Position numbers and translations under genes: made by a program
Part shown: piece by piece, positions 39,087 through 50,600 of the stretch
Layout of the letters: each line of letters starts with the position of its first letter
Position numbering within the stretch: position 1 is the stretch's first letter
NCBI GenBank assembly: GCA_013400975.1
Contig: WBMZ01014052.1
Span: 94,202-158,201, forward strand
Source: Atrichornis clamosus
Taxonomy: Eukaryota > Chordata > Aves > Passeriformes > Menuridae
DNA length: 64,000 nt
Direction of reading: 5' to 3'
The notes under the pieces: generated by a model
Told to the model about the DNA's origin: nothing
Seen by the model: only the letters and a program-made list of their open reading frames with translations
Database searches by the model: none

Positions 39087-42000
39087 ATCCCTACTCCCAT
39101 TCAAAAACTGAAGCACAGAGATTAAGCAAATTAATCACAGTCACCAAGGACTGTCTGCAACTTAGGGAGGAAAGAAGAAATAGAAAAAATATTAAACTAC
39201 TTCTTTATGAATCTTTATTAAATTCTTCAGGTCTTTGATGCAGAAGGCAAAGAGCATTTGAAGCTTGGTCATCCTTTGGGTAGCAAGGATATACAAGGAA
39301 ATGTGTACCTTAATCTAGATCTCATTCCATAAAGGTAAATCTCAGCACAACGTGTCCAGCTAAGAAGAGGACCTTAACCACAACTCTGAGTAAAATAATT
39401 CCCAGCGTGATTGGTAAGGAAAAGATAGAGTATATTTTTAAAAATGAATCTAAAATGTAGGAAGGAAAAGAATTGTTTCAATTTTACATTTCTCTAGGTA
39501 CTTGTAAAGTGATTGTAATTGAATTGTTCACATAGTTGTGTTGTTGACCATTTCTTCTTTAATTGGTTTTGCCTTGGCTATTGTGTTGCTTTAGTGGTAA
39601 CTGGGGTAAGTGGGAGGGTCTGGTGAGGAACTGAGGGACTAAATCACTCTCACAGTGGTTAGTGATTTACTCTTTCTCCAGAATCTCAATACAAGAGGGG
39701 AAGTCAGACCCCATCCTACCAGTAAGATTCCTGGAATGGTTCAGACTTTGGGGATAGAGGGTGTTACTGTGGAAGTGATGTACTCATGAGTAGCATTGTC
39801 CAAAAGGAGGAGTGTTGTGAGCCGTAGGAATCATCAGTGATATTGCAGTACTTACATCTTCTGAATGTCACGGAGCTTACAGCAACTAACAGTCCAGCCA
39901 AGATCTGCTGCTGAATCTCCTGCAGAAATTTCATGTTCACTAAACCTATAATTCTTTATCTCATTTGGTACATAGCATTTTGTGATATTTAAAGGATTTA
40001 AACAGAGAAATTCAATCCTTTCTAGCTCCATTCTCCTGCGATGTCACAACATGCACAATTTCTTCTCTAACCAGATTTATGTAGAAATGCTGACAGAGGG
40101 GTTTACAACCTGCTGTGCCTGTCTGTCTTGAAAAGTATTCAGGATAGAATTCTCCTGTTAAGTAACAGATTCCTATAATAATAAGTTGTCTGATTTACAA
40201 AGCTGAGTTTTACAGAAAGAACATTTAACCAAGTGCAGTGAAACTTCAGCCAGTTGAACCATTGTCTTTAGTGGAAAGGACCTCAGGGAAATCTCCAGTG
40301 CTACACAAGGGATTTCATTACTGCTAGATTTTAGCACTTCTGACAAACACAGCGAATGCACTTAAATCTGTCACAAATATCATCAATGAAGTCAGTTATG
40401 CTTACTAGATATTTAGATTTCCTTAAAAATATTTCTGCCAGGCTATGGCCACTTTGCAAGCCTGAATACATCAGTGACTTCCAGCTTGCAGGTTTTGGTG
40501 TATCCCCATTACAATATGAAACCCCATTTAAAAAGTAACAGTACATCATGAGACACTTCTGTTAAATATACAGATTATACTTTCTTGTGTACTCCAAGTA
40601 ATTGCATTTATTTCTGCTTGCATGAGCACTTCTGAAAGCCATTTAGATAATTCTGGAAATTTCTGATGAGACCAAAGCGTGAAAGAGTTGGTCTCATGGG
40701 CATTTCAGTGGAGCCTGGCAGACAGCAACCCCATGAGTGTTTGAGGCTGAAGAGCAGTGAGGAGAGAGGCAAACACTGGATTCTGTCTGGTTTTGGCTGT
40801 ATAATGGCATTTCAGAAAAGCTCAGTATCAGCCTAACACTGTTCCCACGAACTTCTGCCAACTTCTCAACCACAGCCACAGCTGTAGATGCCTGTACAAG
40901 AAGAAAATGGTGGAATGATGTCACAGCATAGCTGTAGTTCCTCACTTGCCTTCCAATATTCCAAGTAACACTAACTTGTAAATTAGATTAACTCCAATCT
41001 GTTGGAAACACAGATTAAAAGCGATGGTTCACGTGCCCTTTTGGTCTCCTTTCTTGTATGTTCCCTCTTCACATAATTAGTTCCATAGTTCTTGACAGCC
41101 CCCTCATTCTTCCCTTTCACATCCACCTCAAAATAAAAGTTGTCCCAGACAACACACAGAAGTCCAAACATGAGCAAGCAGCTATGGGAACTGAGCTAAA
41201 TCACATGGGGATCATTTACTTACACATCACATCCCTTTGGCACATCCTTGATCTTTCATCAGTTTCTGTTTCTCGTTTTGCAGACTCTCAAGGCAAACAC
41301 TGTTATCCCTGTTTACACAAAGACCACCATAGTGGGACCTTGATCTTGATTTGAATTAAGAATAATTAATGCTAACAGGAATTTTGCATCTCTGATTTTG
41401 AATCTTATGCAGTTTTGGATCTTTCATATTGAAAAGACCTTTCTAGAGCTTCTCCATAAACATGACTGGGTAGAAGCACAGGACTGAGCCCTGGAGATGA
41501 GCCAAAGGCCTGCTAGTCCAGACAAAGGTGTTTCTAACTGAACTGTAGTGGCACGGTATTGTATTCAAGGTTTGCTTGCTACAGTTCATTTTAAGGTCAA
41601 ATTTTGCAATTTTTCATGCCTAGAAGCTCTTATTTTTGTTAGAAGGAACAGAAATATTAAATTGCACCCCCCAATGCATTGAAATTGAGCTGAACATGGA
41701 GAATGTTTCAATGGATGTGATTAATAATCGGGCTGCACAGCTCATTAAGGGAGATTTACGTTTGAGCTAATGTATATCGCTTGCAAATTGTACATAAAGT
41801 TGGAGTCCTGCTTAGTTTTCTGCTGTGCTTAGCAATGAATTAAAGTGCTTTTCACTGTTTCTCATTTAAGCCTTTTAATGAACATTGTAAACAAGGACTG
41901 CACATATGGAAAGTGCTATTCATTGATGGGAGTTTAAGTGACATATAGAGGATAACATAATTAATTTAGATCAAGTCATAAATGAATCTATTATATGTTC

Positions 42001-43244
42001 ATTTATGCTAAAAGCATAGAATGGATTTGTGACACTGATCAGAACACTTTATCACCTGGATTTGATAGTCCAGTAACATCTGAAAGAATAAGATGCTAGT
42101 GAGGCTCGAGAAAGGAAAATGTTTTGATCAAGTGTAGATTCTGGCATCAAGCAAAAATAATCTGTACTTGAATCATTATAGAAACAATGTGTTTGTTCAT
42201 TTACTGCTTTCTGACAACGAGGGAGCAAATATGGATTCTTCAAAGAAAAGCAAAAAAGTGGTTAAATAGTTGGAGAAGTAAATAGAAGGTGTGAAAGAAT
42301 ACATGTCTAAAAACTGGCCAGTGCATTGTAAGTTTGAGATAATGAAGATAATGGAGTGGGACAAATTTCTGGAGTTTTATCCATGAGGCAAGTGTATAAT
42401 GTTATCAGTGGTGGGACGCAATTTGAAAGAAGAAAACTTTTACCTTTCAGTGAAAAGATGCATTTGTCTGCACAATCTGAAGTTTCTGAAGTGTAAGATT
42501 CCACACATAACAAGCAATAAGTGGAAAAAGTTCATTCTTCACTTTCCCCAGTCAAATTAGTCATCATAACAGCCAACGTCCCCTTCCTTGAATAGATGGA
42601 AAATCACCTGGGCAAAGCTTTGTGGGGATTTGTCTCCCTTTGAAAGGGATATAGTCACTCTGATGGTGAATATTTTTCATACATCCCTAAAGTCTAATGG
42701 GGCAGCATCTTTTCACTGTTACTGTAGATCTGGTGCTGGGGTTGGCTTGGTTTGTCATACACTAAAGAGAGCAAGTGCTGCACCTTGGCTTTTTTTTCAG
42801 TTGCTACCCCAGGGCCAAGTTCTAGCTGAGTAAAGCAGGACTAGCTTCAACCTTGATAGTTAACAGGTCAAATCCTGTCAAATTCATCCACTAAAAATTC
42901 CTAGCTGGAAATTACTCCAGCTGGTGACACTGTGGTGCAGAGCACGACATGTATGTTCCTCCCTTGGCCACTGAGGTTTCCATCTAGATTACTTATCTTG
43001 ATGTGAAAGCACATCTTTACTGCAATGAGGAGAGAGCTTCAGACCAAAGGGAATGAACCTGTCTGCTGACAGGGTGATATTTTTAACAGTGTTGTTAGTG
43101 CAGGATTTGCTGACATTTGTTTACTTCAGAAAAGGGATGGGGAGGCAGAGCAGGAGGCGACATTAGCCTTTTGCTTCTGTTTGCTGGAGTGAAGGAAATA
43201 TGGGGACTGACTCAGCAATTTGAAAAATAGGTATTAAATCTCCC

Positions 43245-43560
43245 TTTCCCAAAGCGCCCCATTTCTGCATTGCACAGGAACGTGGAGGATGGCTGCTCCA
43301 CTGCCCTTGCCAAGCGCGGGGCAGCATTCAGAGCACTGCAGCACCAAGGCTCTGGCTCGGGTGGTCCCACCAGCGGGACTGCTCAGGCTGGGAAGCATCC
43401 TCACATTCGGCTTCTCCAGAGACACAGGCAGCTGCCAAGCAGCTGATGCAGCGCCGTGGCTGCTGCCCTGCACTCTGATACACGGGCTGTGCTGCTCACA
43501 CAGCAACACCCCGGGGGAGCAGCAGCCCTCTGCCTTATTCCCAGCTTGTCCCTATAAATT
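43245..43560. promoter_or_regulatory. Isolated CpG/GC-rich patch in the intron
   Basis: About 300 bases are visibly GC-rich and contain around a dozen CpGs (for example AAGCGCGGGG and CAGCGCCGTGG), against almost none in the surrounding kilobases. Open frames on both strands (91 and 115 codons) are a side effect of the composition. A TATAAAT motif lies at the right edge (about 43553). It could be a small CpG island, an unannotated promoter/enhancer, or a recent GC-rich insertion. No transcript feature proves any of these. Confidence 0.35.
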
Positions 43561-44475
43561 TAGCCAGGTTGCCAGTACAGGATACGTATGTTACATACAT
43601 ACTGTTTATCAAAGCAGTGACGGGGAATGCTGTTGATGCAGGAATTCATTCAGGCGAGCTGCCAAATGGTTATAAAGTTGCTCAGCACGCCTCTGCACGG
43701 GCAAAAGTCTTTCCTTGGAGCTAAGAGTTTTTTCATCTCATTAGACAAGGAGTTAAAAGCAAAATGAACCAAAGAGAGAAGAACTGACTTATCCAATGAC
43801 TGGAATAAAACCATCCACCTCAAATTTTGTAATGCAGCTCTACTGAAAAATGATAACTGCAAAATATCGATGCTCTGCCTGCTGTTCCAGGACTCCCAGC
43901 TACACTTGTAACAAATTGGTTCAAAACCCTTTCACACTAATATGGACCATTCAGGAAGTTAAAAGAACTTGCACACAGTCATGGAGGAAAATTGCATGGA
44001 AAGGGTCATTAAAGGTAACACATCTGAACGCAGAAGTCAATGAGCCAAAAAGCAGCTGGAGCCTGGAGGAGTGTTTTGGGGAAGTATGACTTGATGCTTG
44101 ACCTGTGGAAGTCCTCATTTTTAAAGCACTTGCCATTGGTTCCTACCAGAAATAGGATGCTGAGCTAGATAAACCCTTTGGCCTGAATCAGTCTGAATGC
44201 TTTTATGTCCCTGTGTATTCATGGGGCTGACTGCATTAAAATCCAAATGCATGAGAAGAATGAATGAAAGCTATGCAGCTCTTCAGGTCCTTAATTCTGG
44301 CATTTAAGTTTTTTATTTTAGTAAATTTAGTGTTGTAAAAATACTATTTAAAAACCTATCTTTGAATTGATACAAATACTTGCCTCTTTCACTGCCTGGT
44401 CTCAGGCCCCATTTACCCTCAGCACTTGTGCACAGCAGTGATTAAAAATTGATTATTTTGCCGTGGGATGATATA

Positions 44476-44508
44476 GCAGTGCATGCATTGATTCCCTCCA
44501 TGCACTGC
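44476..44508. repeat. Inverted repeat with 10-bp perfect arms
   Basis: GCAGTGCATG and its reverse complement CATGCACTGC enclose 13 bases. Adjacent TATA segments could extend the stem across single-base bulges. Confidence 0.75.
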
Positions 44509-44589
44509 ATATATAAATGAATATCGTGAGATTGTTATGGCTATTATGCCAATTTTATGGCAGGGAAATTGAGGAAAAAGAAATCTAGT

Positions 44590-44619
44590 TTTAAACTATC
44601 TAGCTTTAAACTATCTAGC
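44590..44619. repeat. 15-bp tandem duplication
   Basis: TTTAAACTATCTAGC occurs twice in tandem (44590-44604, 44605-44619). It is a small replication-slippage type repeat. Confidence 0.88.
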
Positions 44620-47289
44620 TTTGTATGATCAGAAGGATCCATCAGTGAGCACATGTCATTGACCAACCTTGCTTTTCTCATGTAGCACAGGTTTTTTATT
44701 GCAATTTATATGCTTAAAGCCTGATATCAATCAATATGTGCATGTGTCATTCTTTGGGGATTCATACCTTGGGTGTTAGACTGAGACACAGAAGTAAACC
44801 ACACAAACTCATAGACATCTGTTAAAATATGTTGCTTTCCCAATTTTTAAGATATCACATGACTGCTGCTTTCCCAGCAAGACCTAGACTCCTTCCCTCA
44901 TTGTTTTTCAGCCTTTCCAAGAGCCAGGGCTGTCACCAGAGAAGGACTCCTTCCCTGCATGGCTCTGATTCACTCCCCAAATCACTGACCAGAGGACCCC
45001 ATGAAGAGCTGGAATTAGACCAAAAAGCTCTTTCTCAGCTTTGTGGGGTGTGGCCTCACCTTCAAGCCTCACCTTCACCTCATAAACCCTGGTGAAATGA
45101 TTGTAAATAAAGGACAAGAAGAGGTTTCATTTCAAGGCAAATCCCCCACAGACATCTGGTATGCCCAGTGTTGCCGTTAAAAACGTGAGTGGGCTGGCTT
45201 GTACAGGATGTACAGAAAGCCTTACCCAGTCAGCAGCATTTAGCATTAATATACCTGAAACCTGACCTTTAGCAGTCCATCCTGAGGCGGGGGATCATTA
45301 AGTTTTCACTTAATTATTATTCTGGCTAAACTCAGCCTGAAATTTTAAGGCTAAACTATAGTCCTAGAACAATATATGAAACATACTTCTCTTTTGGGGA
45401 GTATTCTTTTTGCTTGGAATACCAGGAGTAGTGAATCAGCTGGCTCCCCTCCCTTTTCTCATTATTATTTTGAATATCCACAGTTTCAGATGGGAATAAT
45501 TTTGAACATGAAATTAGTTTGAACATGTATTTTCCTAACATGTCAGGGAGTCTGGAGAAGGAGTGCTTTCCTCAATGAATATTTTGTTGTGCATACGTCC
45601 CTATGGGGGTCATTGGATATTCCTAATCTGCATCCACTCTAATGAATTAATTATTTCTAGATTTAATTTTCTGTCACAGAGGTTAGCTGGTGCAATCTAA
45701 GCAGGTAAACTACGGTATGTTACTCCTTTAGCCTCTAGAACAAAGTGGCCATGTACAAACCTTAATTTACACCTGGGAATTATTTGGGAAAGTGCCATGG
45801 ACAGAGAAAAACCATGACAGGAAGCATGCAATAAAATCTAATACTGTATGGACAGTCACAGCCCTGGCCCTGTTCTGTTTTCCAGTAAAAGCTATAGCAA
45901 AAGGATGATGCTGTTCTGCCTCTGCAAGTGCAAAAAAGCCGCAGTGATGTTGAATATCTGAGTTCTGTTGAGGTACCCAACTTTCATGTGTATAAACTTG
46001 GGAAGCGTGTGTCTTAATCCCTTTGTGGACATGATTGAAAGCACAGTGTGCTAATTCAGTGTATCACATTTTTATAGCGATGGTTTCACTGGTTGAAAGT
46101 ACCTACAGCTGTATTTTTGGGAGGGCCAGGGGCTGCCTTGCTTTATAGGGTGGCTGACACAACAGTGTGACCCTAGTGCCAGGACCAAACCCTCAGCTCT
46201 TTTGAGCCCATCACTCCCACTTGACTTTACTGTGGGCATTCATTAATTTCTCTGGCCATTAAAACCAGCATGGTAACAGGAATTGGGGAGATGATCTCTG
46301 CCTCTCCTTCCATGCAGTTCCAGCTATCCTTCCTCTCCAAAAAGTCTGATTACCCTGTACAAGAAGCCCAACACTGTGAAAGAAAAAGAAGGAATGAGGA
46401 AACTGTGGGCTCAAACGACTTTAAACTGTTTGGTTTTAGTGCTTTTGATACACTTTAAAATGTTGCATTGTCAGTCATTGCAACGTGCATAAGGCAGAGG
46501 TAACCCAAGGCCAGACTACAGATCCCATTTAATAGCTTGGTACATGTAGCTGAGAGGTGTAAAAAATCTGGAAACGAGGAGCCTCGTAAGTCTGTTACCA
46601 AAAGAAGGTTTTGCTTGCTAAGCTCTGAAGAAAGAGAATTATAATCTACACCAGAAGCAAGGTGCTGACTCTTGCCAATGAATCACTGATCTCACGGCAT
46701 GCTTCGTTTTATTAGTTTTATGATGTCAGCAAAGCTTTGTGAGAAGCACTTCACTATGTGCTCTCAGAACATTGAATTTACTCAGAAAGGCAAATAACAA
46801 TAAATATAAACCAAGTGATATTTGTAAATCACTGCAATTTAAATGTGGGACAGAATGCAAAGTTATGCTTTGTTTTAGAAAGAGATTTTAAGATTGCTTG
46901 CCTCCTACAGGAATCTATATATCAGTTTATTTTAGTTGATTGCTTCTGAGAATGTTGCCCATTCATCCCAGCGATGACATAGCAAATTGCTCGTTCCCTT
47001 CAGTTTTAAAGAACTAAAAATGATTTCAGATATTGTCATGAGTTATCATTATAAGACTGAGCCAGAAATTTGTACCGTTTCAGTCTGTATCTCTCAAGCT
47101 GATAAATGATTGTTATAATGGTGTTTTCATTCATAAGGCTCCAACTGCACAGTACAAGCTTGAAAGATTGCTAAGTACAAACCAGAGCACTATGGCAAAA
47201 TATAAAAATGCTACAGGAAGGAGTATTGAAATTCACTTTTTTGCAACAATATTATCTGTGGTCTGTAAGATGTCCTCTGTGTGGAAAGT

Positions 47290-47377
47290 GGAAGTGTTCC
47301 TGCTCATGGCAGAGGGGTCAGAACTAGGTGATCTTTAAGGTCCCTTTCAACCCAAACCATTCTATGATTCTGATTCC
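47290..47377 (+). mobile_element. Short CR1 3' end fragment in the PTCHD4 intron, plus orientation
   Basis: The final part of CR1: 'aagtgttcctgctcatggca', 'gatctttaaggtccctttca', 'acccaaaccattctatgatt', ending in CTGATTCC. It is antisense relative to PTCHD4, the only such CR1 orientation in this intron. Confidence 0.92.
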
Positions 47378-47629
47378 AAAATGTATTTTTCAAGAAAAGC
47401 AGTAAGTTTACCCAGAGCAGTATGTTTACCAATAAAAAATTGCTATACAATCTGCATTTTTCTAACTTCTTTTTAGATATAATGTTATTCTTTCATAGGA
47501 AATGCTAATATTAAATATCTTTTCACTTTAAATGGGAAGGTGGAAACATCACACAGCCATGTGCATGGAGTCCTGCTGCTCTAGCACCAGATCACTGCAG
47601 TCCTGTGCTGTTTTCTCAGGCAGAAATGT

Positions 47630-48030
47630 TACTGAGTACCTCAACCTCCTCCTTGGCTGGTGTTACCAGTTTGCCAGTTCTTTTTAATCTGGGGAATTAT
47701 GTCTTCTTTTACCTTCTTTTTCTGGACAACACACCTGTAGAAGCCCTTCTTGTTATTCTTTGTGTCACTTGCCAAGCCCATCTCCAGGTGTCTCTTGGTC
47801 TTCCTCACCCTATCCTTGCACAACCAGTTGTGCTCTATGGAAGACTTCCTTAAAGATCCTCTAGCTCTGCTCTGCTCCCTAATCCTTGTGGGCAGTTTCC
47901 CAGGGAGTCCTATGGAAGAACTTCTTGACAAGCTGGAGGTTTGTGTTCCTAAATTTCAGGGGCTTAATTTGACTCTTCACCTGACCCATATCCCCTCCAC
48001 CTCTGCTTCCCTTCCTGTCTTTTCTGAACA
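47630..48030 (-). mobile_element. CR1 ORF2 internal fragment (endonuclease-RT linker region)
   Basis: On the minus strand the frame at 47641-47931 reads LASDTKNNKKGFYRC followed by KKKVKED, matching the CR1 ORF2 linker between endonuclease and reverse transcriptase (usual form ARDVKxNKKGFYxY). It is preceded by the antisense of the usual 'ggagggggcagtttcccagg'-type segment (here 'gggcagtttcccagggagtc' on the plus strand). It is 5'- and 3'-truncated, and the sense frame is degraded. The plus-strand 210-codon frame over it is an antisense artefact. Confidence 0.85.
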
Positions 48031-48475
48031 GTCTGTAGCCATCGATAGCCACAGTGGCCATGGGATTCATCCCACCGAGCTTCAGAAGTGGCTACTAGGT
48101 CATGGCTTTCTAGCAGCATGGGGGCTTCCAGTTTCTCCTGTTTGTTACTTGTGCTGCACGTATTCGTGTAGAGGCAAATCAGCTGGGCTTCAGCCGGGCT
48201 TCAGCCGTGTTGCTTTCCTGGAGGAACACCTCTTAATTCCTTTGAGATACTTCCCTGGTATTTTCTGTTTGGTTTCTGTTGCCTCAGGGGACCCTGGCTC
48301 GTTTCCAGGGTCCCCTGAGACTTCGAGTGTTCTCCAGTGTACTCAGCTTGTCTCAGAGCAACAGGCTGAGGGGACAGGATAGCACCCCAGCCCTCTAACC
48401 TTGGCCTGTCATGTGCAGGCCAGATGTTACCCCTCCCGCCCTTCAAGTCTAAGACAACCTAGCTTGTCTGTCTGG
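48031..48475. repeat. GC-richer repeat-like segment next to the CR1 ORF2 fragment
   Basis: The sequence is much more GC-rich than the intron around it and continues the block started by the CR1 ORF2 fragment. Parts such as 'gtgtagaggcaaatcagctg' resemble interspersed-repeat sequence I associate with avian CR1 copies, but I cannot assign it firmly. It contains an 11-bp direct duplication (GGGCTTCAGCC, about 48187 and 48198) and the perfect hairpin at 48283-48319. Confidence 0.5.
48283..48319. repeat. Perfect 15-bp inverted repeat (hairpin)
   Basis: CTCAGGGGACCCTGG, 7-base loop CTCGTTT, then CCAGGGTCCCCTGAG, the exact reverse complement. Beyond one mismatched pair, G48281 pairs with C48321. 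The arms are GC-rich, so the stem would be stable. It could be a transcribed RNA hairpin, a cruciform, or a foldback artefact of sequencing or assembly. Confidence 0.9.
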
Positions 48476-50056
48476 AGATCTACAGGTGTCTGTCTCCTTC
48501 CAGGGGCTCAGAGGAAGCTCAAGGAGACAGATCTTCAGATGTTGACACCTCAGTTATGTTGGGTGGGATGAATCCAGGTGTGTGTAAATAAAGGCTGCAA
48601 TTATCTCTGAGGAGTTGACTCATTTGCTGAGACAGGGGTTTGTACTGGATCCAAGGAGGTGGCTGGCAAAGCTGAATTCCCACATCGTGACGTGATCAAG
48701 CAGATGGTCACATTTTGGCTGCTACGTGTTGGGGTTGTCTCCATGGAGTATTCTGAGACCATCTAAAAATGTGTGCCGATATGGACTGAAAGTTGTTGTG
48801 GAATTATTGCTGTTAGGAGGTCTGCCTTCTGCACGCCAACAACAGCTACAAGAGATGCCCTTGCACAGTAAAGAGAGCAATATCTGATTAGCAGGGAATA
48901 AAACCATGGCATCAGCAGATCATACAAATGTTATGGTTGCAAGCTGCCAAGAAGCCTGTTGTCAATTAATTTTCTCACAAACAATTCTGCACAAAATTCT
49001 TTGCCTTTGTCACTAACAGAATGATGATGGCAGATTTTATTACTTCTGGAACAGCAGACTGGGAGGTGGCGTGTCCAGGCAGACTTGCCAGCAGCCCAGG
49101 TGAAGACAGCATGGGTTCGTATCTCCTCTGTCTGCTTTCTGAGCTTTCAGGTATGAACTAAGTAGAACAAATCCCAAAATGCTCATTCTCCCTTTGGCCT
49201 TTTTTTCTCTTTTTTTCTTTCAGCATAGGTGATTGGCAGACCTTTCTCAATTTCTTTCTGCAGATTTGTTTGTTCAGGTGTAACTTTCTTCTTCTCCAGG
49301 GTCTACTCCCTTTACTGAAGGGTGCTTAGTTTCCCGTGGGACTCAGTGACTCCTATGGAAGTGATTCTTGCGGCTTGTCAGAAAACCCAATCCAGCCTTG
49401 CTCTGAATGATCTCACTTCTTCTGTGACCTCTATTTTTGTCTCCAAGAGCAAAAAATTTAATGCTGGTCTGTTAGCCTTGAGCTTGCCTTAAAGAGAAGG
49501 CAAACTTCTGATGGAAACCACAAGTTTTAGTTCAAAAGAAGTAGCAATGTTAAGCTTTTGGGCCACAAGGATGAAGAATCTAAACTAAAAAATATGAATA
49601 TAGAAGATACTTAAGCCAAGGGTCCTTTTTGGCCTGTTCTTTCAGGTTTCGTAGACGGGAAATTTGTTCACATATTCACCACACAAACACCATCCCTTGA
49701 AAAAGGACTTTGGAGACTTTAACCTTCACAGGCACAATTTGACTTGAATATTGACTAGAAGAAGCAGCAAATCAAAATGAGATATCTGAAAACCTTTTAA
49801 CCTCTTTAATTAATTCATCATTTTCTTTCAATGCTCTTGAAATATACTATCATGTCTCAGTAATCCTTCGCATCCATCCCTTATTTTTCATTAAAGAGGA
49901 GGAATTGCTTTAGCCTTGTTGGTAAGTATTCAGCATCCAAAGGAGTGTCTTAGTTTTGTTTGAAAGTAGATTCAGAACAATGAGGAATCTTGGTGGGATT
50001 TTCTATTATCTTTACTCTTTCAGGACTGAATTTTTGTCATTAGATCACACTTTGGA
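48476..50056. other. Intron stretch without recognised content
   Basis: No exon-like frame or firm repeat was recognised in these 1.6 kb. Pyrimidine-rich runs occur near 49200-49330. Confidence 0.5.
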
Positions 50057-50600
50057 GTCACAGAATCATTAAGGTTGGAAAAGACCTCTCAGATCATCAC
50101 ATCCAACCATTAACCCAGCACTGCCAAGTCCACCACTAAACCATGTCTCTAAACACTACATTTATATGCCTTTTGAACATTTACAGGGATGGTGACTCCA
50201 CCATTTCCCTTGGCAGCCAGGTCCAATGCCTGACGAACCTTTCAGTGAAGAAATTTTCCCTAATATCCAATATAAACCTCCTCAAGTGCAACTTGAAGCC
50301 ATTTTCTCTTGCCTTATTGCCAAGCCCACCTGGCTGCACCCTCCTGTCAAGGAGTTGTAGAGAGGGAGGTCCTCCCTGAGCCTTCTTTTCTCCAGGCTGA
50401 GCCCCCTCAGCGCCCTCAGCTGCTCCTTATCAGACTTGTGCTCCAGACCCTTCCCCAGCTCCATTCCCTTCTGGACACATTCCAGCCCCTCAATGTCTTT
50501 CTTGTCATAAGGATCCCAGAACAGGACACAGGATTCAAGGGAAACAATCACTGCCCTGGTCCTGCTGGCCATGCTATTGCTGACACAAATTTCTGTCTTG
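50057..50600 (-). mobile_element. Longer CR1 3' fragment in the PTCHD4 intron
   Basis: The complement of the CR1 3' region is recognisable over about 540 bases: 'tcacagaatcattaaggttg', 'ccattaacccagcactgcca', 'gggatggtgactccaccatt', 'cacctggctgcaccctcctg', 'tctccaggctgagccccctc' and 'catcattttccttct'-like decayed parts, to 'ccagaacaggacacaggatt'. It is the longest 3' copy in the intron and sense relative to PTCHD4. Frames of 78-99 codons on both strands are CR1 readings. Confidence 0.93.

Larger units (their letters stand above)
38906..47289. other. Intron stretch without recognised genes
   Basis: These 8.4 kb contain no recognised exon. Contents noted separately are an inverted repeat at 39060, a CpG-rich patch at 43245-43560, a hairpin at 44476 and a tandem pair at 44590. 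A stretch at about 41690-42010 is rich in TAAT-type motifs and free of recognised repeats. Confidence 0.55.
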
